Origin: Polyodon spathula
Lineage: Eukaryota; Chordata; Actinopteri; Acipenseriformes; Polyodontidae
DNA: 64,000 nucleotides
Reading direction: 5' to 3'
NCBI RefSeq assembly: GCF_017654505.1
Contig: NC_054536.1
Span: 16,246,294 to 16,310,293 of the forward strand
The notes beneath the pieces were generated by a model. It searched no databases and was not told where the DNA came from. It saw only the letters and a program-made list of their open reading frames with translations. The position numbers were made by a program, and so were the translations under genes. Each line of letters opens with the position of its first letter. The stretch's first letter is position 1. Positions 52,803 through 64,000 of the stretch are shown in pieces.

Positions 52803-54527
52803 CCATGCCTTCCATTCTGCTGTACGTTCATTCAGAGCTATACAGAGCTCAAACACACTCCTCCATACCTTCCATCTGCTATACATTCATTCAGAGCTAT
52901 ACAGAGCACACACACTCTCCTCCATACCTTCCATCTGCTGTACGTTCATTCAGAGCTATACAGAGCTCAAACACACTTCTCCATACCTTCCATCTGCTGT
53001 ACATTCATTCAGAGCTATACACAGCTCAAACACACTCCTCCATACCTTCCACCTGCTGTACATTCATTCAGAGCTATACAGAGCTCACACTCCACCACAC
53101 CTTCCATCTGATGTACATTCATTCAGAGCTATACAGAGCTACACACTTCCATACCTCAGAGCTGTACATTCATTCAGAGCTCACAGAGCTCAAACACACT
53201 CCTCCATACCTTCCATCTGATGTACATTCATTCAGAGCTATACAGTCAAACACACTCCTCCATACCTTCCAGCTGTACATTCATTCAGAGCTATACAGAG
53301 CTCAAACACACTCCTCCATACCTTCCATCTGCTGTACATTCATTCAGAGCTATACAGAGCTCAAACACACTCCTCCATACCTTCCATCTGCTGTACATTC
53401 ATTCAGAGCTATACAGAGCTCAAACACACTCCTCCATACCTTCCATCTGCTGTACATTCATTCAGAGCTATACAGAGCTCACACACACTCCTCCATACCT
53501 TCCATCTGCTGTACATTCATTCAGAGCTATACAGAGCTCAAACACACTCCTCCATACCTTCCATCTGCTGTACATTCATTCAGAGCTATACAGAGCTCAA
53601 ACACACTCCTCCATACCTTCCATCTGCTGTACATTCATTCAGAGCTATACACAGCTCAAACACACTCCTCCATACCTTCCACCTGCTGTATATTCATTCA
53701 GAGCTATACAGAGCTCACACACACTCCTCCATACCTTCCATCTGCTGTACATTCATTCAGAGCTATACAGAGCTCACACTCCTCCATACCTTCCATTCTG
53801 CTGTACATTCATTCAGAGCTATACAGAGCTCAAACACACTCCTCCATACCTTCCATCTGCTGTACATTCATTCAGAGCTATACAGAGCTCAAACACACTC
53901 CTCCATACCTTCCATCTGATGTACATTCATTCAGAGCTATACAGAGCTCAAACACACTCCTCCATACCTTCCATCTGCTGTACATTCATTCAGAGCTATA
54001 CAGAGCTCAAACACACTCCTCCATACCTTCCATCTGCTGTACATTCATTCAGAGCTATACAGAGCTCAAACACACTCCTCCATACCTTCCATCTGCTTAC
54101 ATTCATTCAGAGCTATACAGAGCTCAAACACACTCCTCCATACCTTTCATCTGATGTACATTCATTCAGAGCTATACAGAGCTCACACTCCTCCATACCT
54201 TCCATTCTGCTGTACATTTATTCAGAGATATACAGAGCTCACACACTCCTCCATACCTTCCATTCTGCTGTACATTCATTCAGAGCTATACAGAGCTCAA
54301 ACACACTCCTCCATACCTTCCATCTGATGTACATTCATTCAGAGCTATACAGAGCTCACACTCCTCCATACCTTCCATCTGCTGTACATTCATTCAGAGC
54401 TATACAGAGCTCAAACACACTCCTCCATACCTTCCATCTGATGTACATTCATTCAGAGCTGTACAGAGCTCACATGCTCCTCCATACCTTCCATTCTGCT
54501 GTACATTCATTCAGAGCTATACAGAGC
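52803..54527. repeat. 59-bp minisatellite, about 29 copies
   Basis: Unit of 59 bp containing CCTCCATACCTTCCATCTGC, TGTACATTCATTCAGAGCTA and TACAGAGCTCAAACACAC. Copies are highly similar with small indels (for example ATCTGC versus ATTCTGC, TCAAACACACT versus TCACACT). Since 59 is not a multiple of 3 and no frame of the unit contains a stop, long open frames arise in parallel. They repeat every 59 residues (three units) and are not genes. Confidence 0.96.
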
Positions 54528-56340
54528 AGGCAGTGTTGGGAGGCAGTACTAGGCACATCTCGGAGTGCACATGTTTCACAGTCTATACACTCAATTTTCT
54601 ATAGCATATTTAACTTATCAAACAGCAGTTTAACTGTTTTGATGCAGTCAAGCTTAATCCTATAAACAGGATCCTTAAATGCTTTAATTTATTCCTCTTG
54701 TTAGTAATATATAAATGCATTTAGAAACTGACCAATAAAGGGCCCCCAACAAACTTATACATTATACATATGGGGCTTTATAAAATTACACATTCAAGAT
54801 GTATTTGTGGCGGTTTTCTTTGCATATGTTATAAAATCCCTGTATTTCATTTTAAAGCAGCAATCCATTAACCATTTTAAAACAAATACACTAAAGCTAT
54901 TTTGAGGGGGAAAAAATGGTTTGGGAGTAATCAGACATACAAAAACGAAATCTTTGTTTGATACATTTTATATAAGCAGTAAACCTCCCACACGTTTCCT
55001 TTAATGTCAGAAGCAAGTTTAATACATGAGAAAGTCATTTAGGAGCTTAACTTTCTGCTGTTCATCAGAATTGTTTTAATATAGTAGCACATATACTACG
55101 GAGGTTGCCTTTGAATTTTAGACCAGTGAGTTGATTATTATTGGCTTCACTGCTATAGTAATGTCAGCATTTTCTACTTCTATTACAGCTGCTGTGCATC
55201 CTGCTGTGTGTAATCATCCAAATCCAAATAAAAAAGAAGTTGTTTTAGGCTTTTTTACCAGCATGACATTTGTTCTATTATACCCTGGCGATTTAAGATA
55301 TGTGCCGTTTCTGAGGAGTGTTTATTGATCAAGGTTGTGAAACTGTCATAGATTTTTTATTTTTACTTAATGCAATGCCTGATGCTACAAGTCTGCCTTG
55401 GAATCTTTGTGTAGCTCAAGATAGTTCCAAAACACCTTACAGCTTTATTAAGTCTCCTGCTTTATACTAAAAAAAGAATAATCACTGTGTTGCCAGAATA
55501 TACACTCGATGCATGATAAGATAACATATACAGTGTGAATAATAAACAGGATGCAGCACTTAAAGAGGTGGAAGATGGAAAGAAATACATCCTGTTGCAA
55601 TATATACACATAGCAAATTGAAATTCAGTTGGGGGTAGGGCTTTAATTAAGCCACCTTCAGTGCTGTAAAACCTGATTTTAGAAAATGACCTGCAAATCA
55701 CATAACAAAGTGCACCCACAATTTATTTTTCAATAATATTTATACATCATTCTTGATGTTAAATTGTAATGCCTCTTTCGTCTGTTCCTGATGATGCTCT
55801 TGAAAACAACAATTCTAAAACCACCTTTTCATCGGCCACTAGGAAAGAGTTGAAATCACTGAAATCAGTCTGTTCACCAAAAAATACAGATCTGTATTTT
55901 TGTAATATGTAAATCTGTGCAGTTTATCATTCCATAATTTTCCTGCTATACCATTCATCAACATATTCTTAATTTAAAACGCATGTCAAACTCATATAGC
56001 TCACATTGATCACATAGCATTTGCAACTGGGTTACCAGGTGCAAAATAAATGGGTACGCACTTTCTAAACGCACTTGATCATACATCCAAATAAAATAAA
56101 GGGTAACATCTGTATTTACTGCAAATGTGTTTAATTTCAATCATAAGATGGTGCAAAATTAATTTGAATTGATGAGACAAAGGAGGTGTGCCAAACTGGA
56201 AAAGAATAATGACGTAACCAAAAATGCATCACAGTTATTGATTCAATGCTTTAAACTTTACTAGGCATGAACACACACAAGGACAAACCCTAAAACCAAA
56301 AAAAAACACACTGCATACAGTATATTAGAACTCTGTGTAC
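54528..56340. other. SUGCT intron, no gene seen
   Basis: Intronic sequence downstream (gene orientation) of exon 56341-56484. Nothing recognised. Confidence 0.5.
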
Positions 56341-56484
56341 CTGGGATGAGAGTAGATTACAGTCAATGTGTTGCCCCTTTCCTGTCTTGTGTCTCTGTAG
56401 TAATCCAGCCATGATTGCTCCATGTGTGTACAAGCCAGTGGCAAGATCAGTCATTGCCACCCCTGGCCTGACTGGATCACCGTC
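56341..56484 (-). CDS. SUGCT: SUGCT coding exon with catalytic Asp
   Basis: Exon of 144 nt (48 codons, phase 0) with a GTTTAG acceptor and a TCCCAG|GTACAC donor. It encodes [42 protein letters not shown]. The Asp of TDLATG, codon 56446-56448, aligns with the nucleophilic Asp that forms the acyl-aspartyl and aspartyl-CoA intermediates in formyl-CoA transferase. It is intact, so the enzyme should be active. The next intron is about 12.7 kb and holds the 59-bp minisatellite, a Penelope-like element and a SINE. Confidence 0.95.
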
Positions 56485-57479
56485 CTAAACAGGGAACATG
56501 AGGTCTGAACATCACGACATAAACATAAACCTGGGCTCAGTGGTCAAAAGGTTCTCTGTCACATATTCACTCTCTGCTGTGCAGTCTAGTGACATTAATT
56601 ATCAATAGGTTATCGTCATATGAGAGACCGTGCTCCCCACTGAAACACCAGGTACAGACAACACCTCATAATAAAGCCCCATGCAAAATTGTATACACCG
56701 GCACACTCACCAGTGCTCAAAAGAATAATTAAAACAAAAGGTTAAAGAAAATGGGAAAATAAAACACAGTAATATCCCAACCGTCGCTATCCACACGGCC
56801 AGGGTCTCCATCCTACGCTCACCCGTTCCCTCAACCTGCGTGTACTGTTTGGGGTTCTGCCCAAGTTTTTCCCTGCTACTAAAAATTAATTTTTCTTTTT
56901 TAATTAATTTGTTAATTTGAGGCTGCTGCCCCCTTCCTGCAGTACCACACATGCGCCAAACAGTGAGCACAGATCTCCTGTGTTACAGAGGCATTAAACT
57001 GAGGTCTACTTTGAGCCCTAGTAAACACAAACAAGCATCCAAATATCTTTAAATAATGCTCATTTAGTAAACTATGAAAAAAGATAACATCGACATGCAA
57101 ATAAATCTACGTCCAAAGGCTAAGGCACATTTTATAAGAAAAATAAAACAATTATGAAGGAATGCAATCATCAAGACCTCAGAGAAACTGTCATTTCTTC
57201 CCCAAATGGATAATGTCTAGACAAAACCACAGTTTCACAGGGACAGAAATTACAGCTGCACACACTTCAGATAATCAGCTTCTAGAGTTGGCTGGATTTT
57301 TTTTTTTTTTTTTTTACTAAAATAGTAAGAATGGCAGTTCAGAAACAATATAAGAATAGGACATTAAACAGGTACACAATTAAATATTACGAAAATGTAG
57401 ACAATATAAAGTTCCCCTGAGAAAACATTAATAATACCTTTGTGGTGTAATGGTAATAAAGAATAAATGAGGTTCTAAC

Positions 57480-57571
57480 CTGTGGACCAGTTATGTGCAT
57501 AAGTCCTGAGACAGCACATGCTATTGAGTCATACCCAGCTCGGTGGGACATTGGTCCTGTTTGTCCATAAC
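57480..57571 (-). CDS. SUGCT: SUGCT coding exon
   Basis: Exon of 92 nt with a TTCCCAG acceptor and a CCACAG|GTTAG donor. It starts with two bases that complete the split Gly, then 30 codons encoding [14 protein letters not shown] and [10 protein letters not shown]. The G(Y/F)GQ-x-GP-x-x-x-RAGYD motif is highly characteristic of CaiB/BaiF-type enzymes. The frame is open and phase-compatible on both sides. Confidence 0.95.
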
Positions 57572-60471
57572 CTGGGAAAGCACAAGTAATTAGGAAAGTT
57601 ATCTTATTGACACTAAAATACAAATGTCCAGCCACTCTTCTGGTTAACAACATATACATGTCATAAAAATAAATATCATGTTCACTTATGAATACTGTAA
57701 TTATTTAGCCCGCCCACTCACTGAGGAAGAAACAGCCAATAATCATTTATGCAGAGAAGTGCTAAGCTTCTGCTAAAAGTACTGTCACTGTAGGTATTAC
57801 AAACAAACTTCAAATGTAGCCTGACTGGTGGACGGAGCGTGTCCACAGGTAAGAATCATTCTGATATGCTGCCTCTGTGAGGCTAAATGTATTATCTGCT
57901 TACTGAGTGGAAGCTCAGAGTACATTATCAGCCCTAAGTGTGCTGATAAAAGGTTACACAACCAATGATGGTAACAAAGGGTTAAGCTAGTGTATTGTTT
58001 TCTATCAAAAACTACAACCAGTTTTAACAATTTAATTGTAGTTATTTATTTTAAATCCAAAGCAACTGTGGGCCAATTCCAATCAAACTATTTTTTTTCC
58101 CGGTAAATTAGTTTAAATAACAGTGACTGTGGGAGGAAACTTGACATACAGAGCTTTGGCAGAAACTGTACATTTTGCACAAAAGTTATATGATAAGCTA
58201 GTTATGGTTTAAAATGTTCTGATAAGCAGAAAAAAAACAGAGAAAATACAGTATCCCTGCACATGATAGAAATAGTTTTTAAGAGTTCTTGGAATGCAAT
58301 GAAACACTTTCTATTTTTCAAACCTAAATCAGGTTTCGCTCCATCAATTTCTACACGGCAAAATCATTTTATTCAACCACATAATTTTAGGAACATGGCG
58401 TTAACAGGAACCATATGTTGGTGCAAAGTTGTGTTAACTCAGCTTTAAGCCCCCAATAGTTTTAAGCACAAAAGTCTTGAGTGTATTTGCAGTTAACTAC
58501 ATGCACCATGAAACCCAAACCATCAAAAAAGGGAAGAAATGAAAGTGTGTTTTATATTATAATGATTAAAGAGCAGAAACTGTGCTAATTTTAACAAGAG
58601 TGGATTATATTAAAACAAGTTGTACCTCAGTCAATTAAATGTATCAGCTTTTCATCAAGCTGCACTTTTGAAGCCTTTATATGTGAACATATAATTCCAC
58701 TGCTGTCATGTAGTCATCAATATCTAAAAGTGTATAAGTCAACTAAATTCCAACTTTAGGAAATATTATTTAGGTATCTTACAAAATAAGACATGGTAAA
58801 GATTAGTACAAACCACCTTAACATTTTGAAACTGATTTGTGATATTTTACAATGTGGAAATGGTCCTGGATTATTACAGAATTGCTTTTCTGTGAATTCA
58901 ATGTTTATTATTGTTAGTCATGCAAGACAATAAATACAGTACACTTCAAATTATAAAGGGGAAACGTGACAGATGTACCGCGGTGAAAGTGATCAAGTGG
59001 AAATGAGGCAGAACTAGTTTTTGTTTTCTTTATATAAAAATATAATCTAATTTACCTCTGACAGATGCTGTATTCTTCTTTATCATAAAAAAAATTCTAC
59101 TGATGTTGTAATTCTTGATACTATTACAATGTTCTGTTGATGCAATACTGAAATACTGACAGAAATCTGTCCTTCACGTATGCAAATTTAAAACAGAAAA
59201 TACTAATTTCTGATAAATTTTATCCATAACTGGAATTGCATTGGCTTTCTTGGAATGAAATACATCAGCTTAAAAATGTAAAAAGTCTTCATGTAATATT
59301 AGTTAATTACCTTTGAATTGTTCCTACATTCTGACTGGAATATTCTTAATATCCCCCAGGCAATGGACATCCATTTGATATACAGTAAAGGAGGTGCCTT
59401 TGTATTGCATTTCTATCACACTATCTGGACAACCACTTATCCAATTATCACGAAACTTGCCAAGGACAATCTTAACCACAAGATAGGGAGAGGCACCAGC
59501 CTTGTCGATTCATAGCATCTATGACACAATTTTTCATGTATTGTGAATGTTATCTACTTCAAGTTTTTAATTTACTGACATAATTGTTTTATCAATATTT
59601 AGATTTTTGCATTAAGATGCCACGTCAATACAAAACTATATTATACTAAAATTATGGTATATTAATTCCATTTTGTCCTTTCTATAATTCGGCACAGAGA
59701 TCTGACTTTGTGTTCTGTACTGTAAAGAAGCTTATGTGAAACAGGGCGGAGGCTGGACGCAAACTGGCAACCCCGCACACCGCAAGCAAGCGTGTTTTTT
59801 TTAGCGCTGTTAACCTCATCTCATCTCACCGTCAGGGGACAGCAGTGTATCACACATCACTGCCCACTACAGTACATATGCATCTCTTCTGTGCATTTCT
59901 GTAGCCCAAAAAAAATTTAAACAGCAGGGAATATCTTTTGCAGTGATTAAAAGGATTTGAGATCCGCCACGTAGATCACACCCGAGAGGGCAGCAAGCTT
60001 CACTCCACAGCATGTTGTGTTAGTCATATGAAAACCACACAAACAGACTAGTTTTTTAAAAAAAATTAAAAAAAATAACAGTTACAAATTACATTTTGTT
60101 GGCGTGATCTCTCTAAACGTAAATACACTTTTTTGTAAATTAATTAATAATGATTTAAATGATCGGCACGATGTAAATGTCATTTATAACCTTTGTAAGA
60201 CACAGAGCTCTATAAAAGCTACAACCCACGCAGAGCTTATGTACTGGTAAATGCATTGTTTTTTTTGTTCTTTTGCAAACAAAAGTAGAAAATATGCCAC
60301 TGATCAAGCTCAAACGATTAGTAGAAAAGCCAAAAACAAGGTGATTATAAACTCTGCAGAAAACATTCCCTTGTGTGTATTAATGTACACATATTAAATC
60401 TGGTCTGTTTTTTTTTAATATCCTTAAAAAAGAAAACATTCAGCTGCTGTTTAAAAATAAAAGAAACATGC

Positions 60472-60515
<44 letters not shown>

Positions 60516-61689
60516 AGTTTCTTCAAAACTACCAGTTATTCAAAATAAAGCAAGTTTTAAAATCTTTGAAACCGAACCATTTCTGTGCCAAAAATAATGC
60601 CCATACTCACAGAGACAATCCCATGAATATTTCTTATCTTGTCAATTGATCAGTATAGTGTCTGAAGTTTGTTACTTTAAAACTTTGCTGACAGAAACAC
60701 TGGTTACTTCTCTAGTCCTCTCTCCCTGGAGTTTCCAGTAAGTTTTCCCTTTCCCACGATCCTATTTGCTGGCCATTTCATTACCGATCAAAATTACTCA
60801 TAGCATGACTACACTACGGTAGTATGAAGTATAAAAAAGACCAGCTGGAAAACTGAATTAACGACAGCTAAACAGACTCCAGGAATCTGATACTAACAAG
60901 GAATTAATAAGGAATCAATACCAGTATAGAAGAATTTGAACATGTTTAGTCCTTATTTTTAGAGTTTCTTACCTGAAAGATAATTTACTTTACTTTTGCA
61001 GCAACATTACAATACACACCTGAAGCGACAATGATCCAGCAGATTGGAAAACCGCTTGATCCCACAAGCCTATACATTATTTTAAATACATATTTTCAAA
61101 TGGGCTCAATTCCACCCCAAAACAAATATAAAGCTATTAAACTGCTACTGACAAGACTATGATCAAGACTGGTACATATTCATCAACATGATGTGGAGAT
61201 TCTGAGTGTCTATATGGCAATAAATCATAAGCTCCAGGGATATCCTGTTCCTTCAAAGTGGACGCCCATAAATAATATTTCTTCTCTATCTTTACAATTG
61301 TGATGACTATTGTCATAAAGCTCTCTCTGTTTTTCCCCAGCAAGTATGACTACTTCCTCCATTATTTTGGATGCTGCTTCAACCTGGTGGACCACGTGCA
61401 TTGAAGCGGTTTTCTGATTGCTCAACTCCCTAGTTGTCGTGCAAAGAAATCAGTAAAAACAGGATTTAATCCTTCGCATCGCTCAGGTGTCGCCTGTCGT
61501 GTAGCCTAAGGTCTGAAAGATACTTATCAAAAGTATAGTACATGTGCAAAAGGCGGATTCGATATAAAGTGATGATGTAATGCTTTAGAGTATTTAAAGT
61601 AAGAAAGTGACTATATGAATTACAGCCAAAGGCAATCCGAAATGTCTCTTGGAGGCTATGAGTGTATGAGATCAACATATAAGGGTCTG
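57572..61689. other. SUGCT intron, no gene seen
   Basis: Four kilobases of AT-rich intron. A 37-base poly(A) run lies at about 60478-60514. Minus-strand open frames at 61137-61425 and 61466-61720 have no motifs I recognise. Confidence 0.5.
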
Positions 61690-61800
61690 TGACAGGCGCC
61701 TGCCGTGTTGGTGCATGCATTCGCTGTTTGTGACAGACAGGAGCTCGAGACAGAGGCTATAGTGCATACGCCCTGCAAACAGATTTTATTCATACAGACT
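61690..61800. repeat. Dispersed LTR-like end, copy 2
   Basis: TGTGACAGGCGCCTGCC...GACAGACAGGAGCTCGAGAC...ATACGCCCTGCAAACAGATT, aligned along its length with 21880-21992. Same orientation; the continuation is C/T-rich in both places. Confidence 0.5.
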
Positions 61801-62740
61801 ACAGCTCACGTGACACTATGGTGAACGTACGTAAACAAAAATAAAACTACAAAAACTATAAAAGGTGCCTTGAAAATAGCGTTCGCTACTCCTAATACAC
61901 GGAGATCCTCTATACTTTGGTGGTATTGACAGTCCCAGAACTCATCTTCTCTATTCAATCAACAAACCCTGACTCCGGCTACTCGCCCGGCCGTCGGCAG
62001 TTTCGGTTTCTTGCTTTGGCTCCGACCCCAGTTTATCCTAACAGCAATCAGAGGCATTCAGAAAGTCACTCTCCACATTTGGTACACAGCAGTCAAACTC
62101 TCCCAGGAGTGTCAGGTACTTCATGAATTAATTACAATAATTACACACATTTTACACAATACTATTTACAATACATACATACAACCCACTCTTCATGTGC
62201 AGGGCAGGAAGGGTCCCTTATTTTTTTTTTATTTAGAGTAGTATGGTTTCTATACATTTGTATTGGATTAACAAGCTTGTATATGTACTCACAATCAACG
62301 GTTTCTCCCAGTCTTTCACCATTTTAGACAACCACTTAGGCTTGTTCAGTTATAACTTTTTTAATGAAATAGAGTTATTTACAAGCAAATCATGCAGACA
62401 ATAATTGGAATGTGTTTTCAATGAAACTGGCATTATTAAAATAAAATTAACAGCACACAGATGTATAATTAACATACTTGATTCTTAATTATAAAATATA
62501 ATGTCCCACTCCCTGCCCTCCATCTCTGTTCTGTAATAAATGGCAATAAAATAGTTACACCCATAAGAGAACAAAAAGAACATCTTAACATGCTTAAGAA
62601 CACTAAGAGCCTGTTTAATCTTCTGAATGTGGAATTATTGGCATACAAAGCTACTAGGCAATAAAGCAAATACAGATGTGTGAGCACAATTATTTACAGG
62701 TTTATAAACAAATTTTGCGTGATGTTAAACATGGCCATAC
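61801..62740. other. SUGCT intron, no gene seen
   Basis: Probably the remainder of the LTR-like repeat up to about 62170, then plain AT-rich intron to the donor of exon 62741-62861. Confidence 0.4.
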
Positions 62741-62861
62741 CTGTAATTGAACAGTACACAATTTGGGGAGCAACTTTCTTGATGTCTTCATATCCTAGTC
62801 CCATTTCTCCAAGTTTACCCGGAATATAGTTTTCAATGAAAACATCACAAACACTTGCCAG
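62741..62861 (-). CDS. SUGCT: SUGCT coding exon
   Basis: Exon of 121 nt with a TTTCAG acceptor and an ACAG|GTATGG donor, giving 40 codons plus one base that completes Gly in the next exon. It encodes [20 protein letters not shown] and IVYCSIT. The ENY/F-x-PG-x-L-x-x-x-GLGY-E segment is a family signature of class III CoA-transferases and lies at the CoA-binding region. The following intron is about 5.2 kb and holds little recognisable repeat. Confidence 0.94.
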
Positions 62862-63414
62862 CTGAAATCAAAACGAGGTTCAAATCATAACCTGATCCAG
62901 CATGCACTTAGACTCAGACTACACAGACTAGCCACCAAAGACAAACATTTCCAGGATTATTAGTTTGTTTTTAGTTTTTTTATGCTTTCTGCTGCATCAT
63001 TTGTTTTGCCTCTAAATTATTCCACAGCAGTTGCAGCAGTGGCTAGCCCCTTATAGTTTTGTAATGACTGAATAATATACTATAGTACATTAAAGATATG
63101 TCTCCCTGTCACAAGTCACAACATAGAAGAACTGATCAACTTTATCAGAGGGACGGTGGCAGTTATTAGGTTGGCAGTTACTTTACGATTTCACAAATGT
63201 TTCACAAGGAAAAATTTTAAAGAGATGATTCTAAGGACTTGCTGTGTTTGGAGAGAATTTTGCAGCACTGTATCTTGTGTAAAATACTCTACTGCATTAC
63301 TAGTATCTTTGTTGCTATATTGAAATTTACTTTAGCCAATATTAAAACACTACTTATTTGTCCCTGTATTTATTCATTAGCTCTAACCCATTATAATAAA
63401 TAAGCTCTTCTTAC

Positions 63415-63465
63415 CTCCTTGATTAAAGTTGCTCCTTTAGGATCCTTAAGATTCACTGCAATACT
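63415..63465 (-). CDS. SUGCT: SUGCT coding exon
   Basis: Exon of 51 nt (17 codons, phase 0 at both ends) with a TTTAG acceptor and a GAG|GTAAGA donor. It encodes SIAVNLKDPKGATLIKE, the conserved beta-strand and loop of class III CoA-transferases that follows the NRNKK segment. Reading joins in frame to the neighbouring exons on both sides. Confidence 0.92.
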
Positions 63466-63667
63466 CTAAAAAATACAAATGAAATGTGACCATGAGTGTT
63501 GGAAGTCTTCTTCTATGATCTGCTACCAGCTACTGCCAAAAGCCATCAAAAAGGGAAGTCTTTTGGGAGAAGAATTTTAGTTCTCATTGAAATAAAAGAT
63601 CTATGACTGAAAAAAAAAGGTATTTGTCCAACTCGACCTTAAATATAAAAGACTTTCTACAGCTTAC

Positions 63668-63753
63668 CTTTTTGTTACGGTTCACACTGAGGAAATAGGC
63701 ACTTTCTTTTCCTACAAACGGAGGGCCCCAGGTTCTTGTATCGTCACCAACTC
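63668..63753 (-). CDS. SUGCT: SUGCT coding exon (first in window)
   Basis: Exon of succinyl-CoA:glutarate CoA-transferase, the mitochondrial enzyme that moves CoA from succinyl-CoA to glutarate. The reverse strand has a TTTTAG acceptor, 86 nt, and an AAG|GTAAGC donor. The exon starts with two bases of a split codon, then 28 codons including DTRTWGPPF and FLSVNRNKK, which match the N-terminal part of class III (CaiB/BaiF, formyl-CoA transferase-type) enzymes and SUGCT in particular. Upstream exons with the targeting peptide are outside the window to the right. The next intron is only about 200 bp. Identity is recognised from memory of vertebrate SUGCT, not from a search. Confidence 0.92.
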
Positions 63754-64000
63754 CTAAAACCATGAAATATAGTAAAATTACTTTGCACATATAAACACAC
63801 ACAGCCTTTTCACAAAGCATTTACCCCGGTGCTAAGTTTACAGTAATTTTAACAAAGGAGGTGAACAAAACATGCACCATATTTGTTTCTTGCTAGTTTC
63901 AGAGGCTGGGTTTTATACCTACAACTGCAAATAATTAGTCAACCCAAGATACAGTGCAGTATTTCTGAAACTCACACACACAATTGGTTGTCATTAGTAA

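Noticed and set aside
52803..54527. CRISPR-like array
   Set aside because: Repeats are contiguous with no unique spacers, in a vertebrate intron.
52753..54665. Open frames of 155, 449 and 481 codons
   Set aside because: They are all readings of one 59-bp minisatellite that lacks stops in every frame; the proteins are the same 59-residue cycle in different phases.
61137..61720. Minus-strand open frames as extra SUGCT exons or another gene
   Set aside because: They lie inside the intron between exons 62741-62861 and 57480-57571 whose phases already join; no similarity to SUGCT or known domain.

Overview
This is vertebrate nuclear DNA, almost certainly from a ray-finned fish: a gene with small exons and large introns packed with Tc1/mariner, hAT, piggyBac, Penelope-like, LTR and LINE/SINE remnants and long AT microsatellites. 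A tRNA-derived SINE and a LINE tail of a kind I associate with sturgeon, paddlefish or gar suggest a non-teleost fish; that last step is an impression, not a demonstration.

The one cellular gene is SUGCT (succinyl-CoA:glutarate CoA-transferase, a class III CoA-transferase), on the minus strand across the whole window. Nine consecutive coding exons are visible (63753 down to 2111). Each has AG/GT splice sites, and their phases fit together into about 287 continuous residues with no stop. The 5' exons (N-terminus, mitochondrial targeting) lie beyond the right edge and the last exons beyond the left edge. The catalytic Asp motif (TDLATG) is in the exon at 56341-56484.

Intron contents, left to right: a 613-bp TTAA-flanked piggyBac-type element (1249-1861); an AT microsatellite and an antisense retroelement-like block (3.7-6.0 kb); a hAT element containing a nested LTR-like insertion (9690-11721); a solo LTR (12881-13455); a LINE C-terminal fragment (14139-14531); a Penelope-like fragment (about 18.7-19.2 kb); duplicated ATT arrays (19.3-19.8 kb); a hAT pseudogene joined to LTR-element sequence (about 23.2-25.1 kb); a complete short non-autonomous LTR retrotransposon (28506-30686); and three Tc1/mariner copies (31.0-35.9 kb), one split by a hAT element. 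Most of these lie in a single 31-kb intron (12323-43564). Further right are a tRNA-derived SINE (44.4-44.6 kb), a second Penelope-like element (49.4-50.9 kb) and a 59-bp minisatellite (52.8-54.5 kb).

The most interesting signals are the short LTR element, whose 30-bp coding repeat is open in several frames; hammerhead-ribozyme-like core motifs next to Penelope-like sequences; and the hAT-inside-Tc1 nesting, which can be read from target-site duplications. All transposon genes seen are broken. I found no CRISPR, prokaryotic operon or RNA gene.
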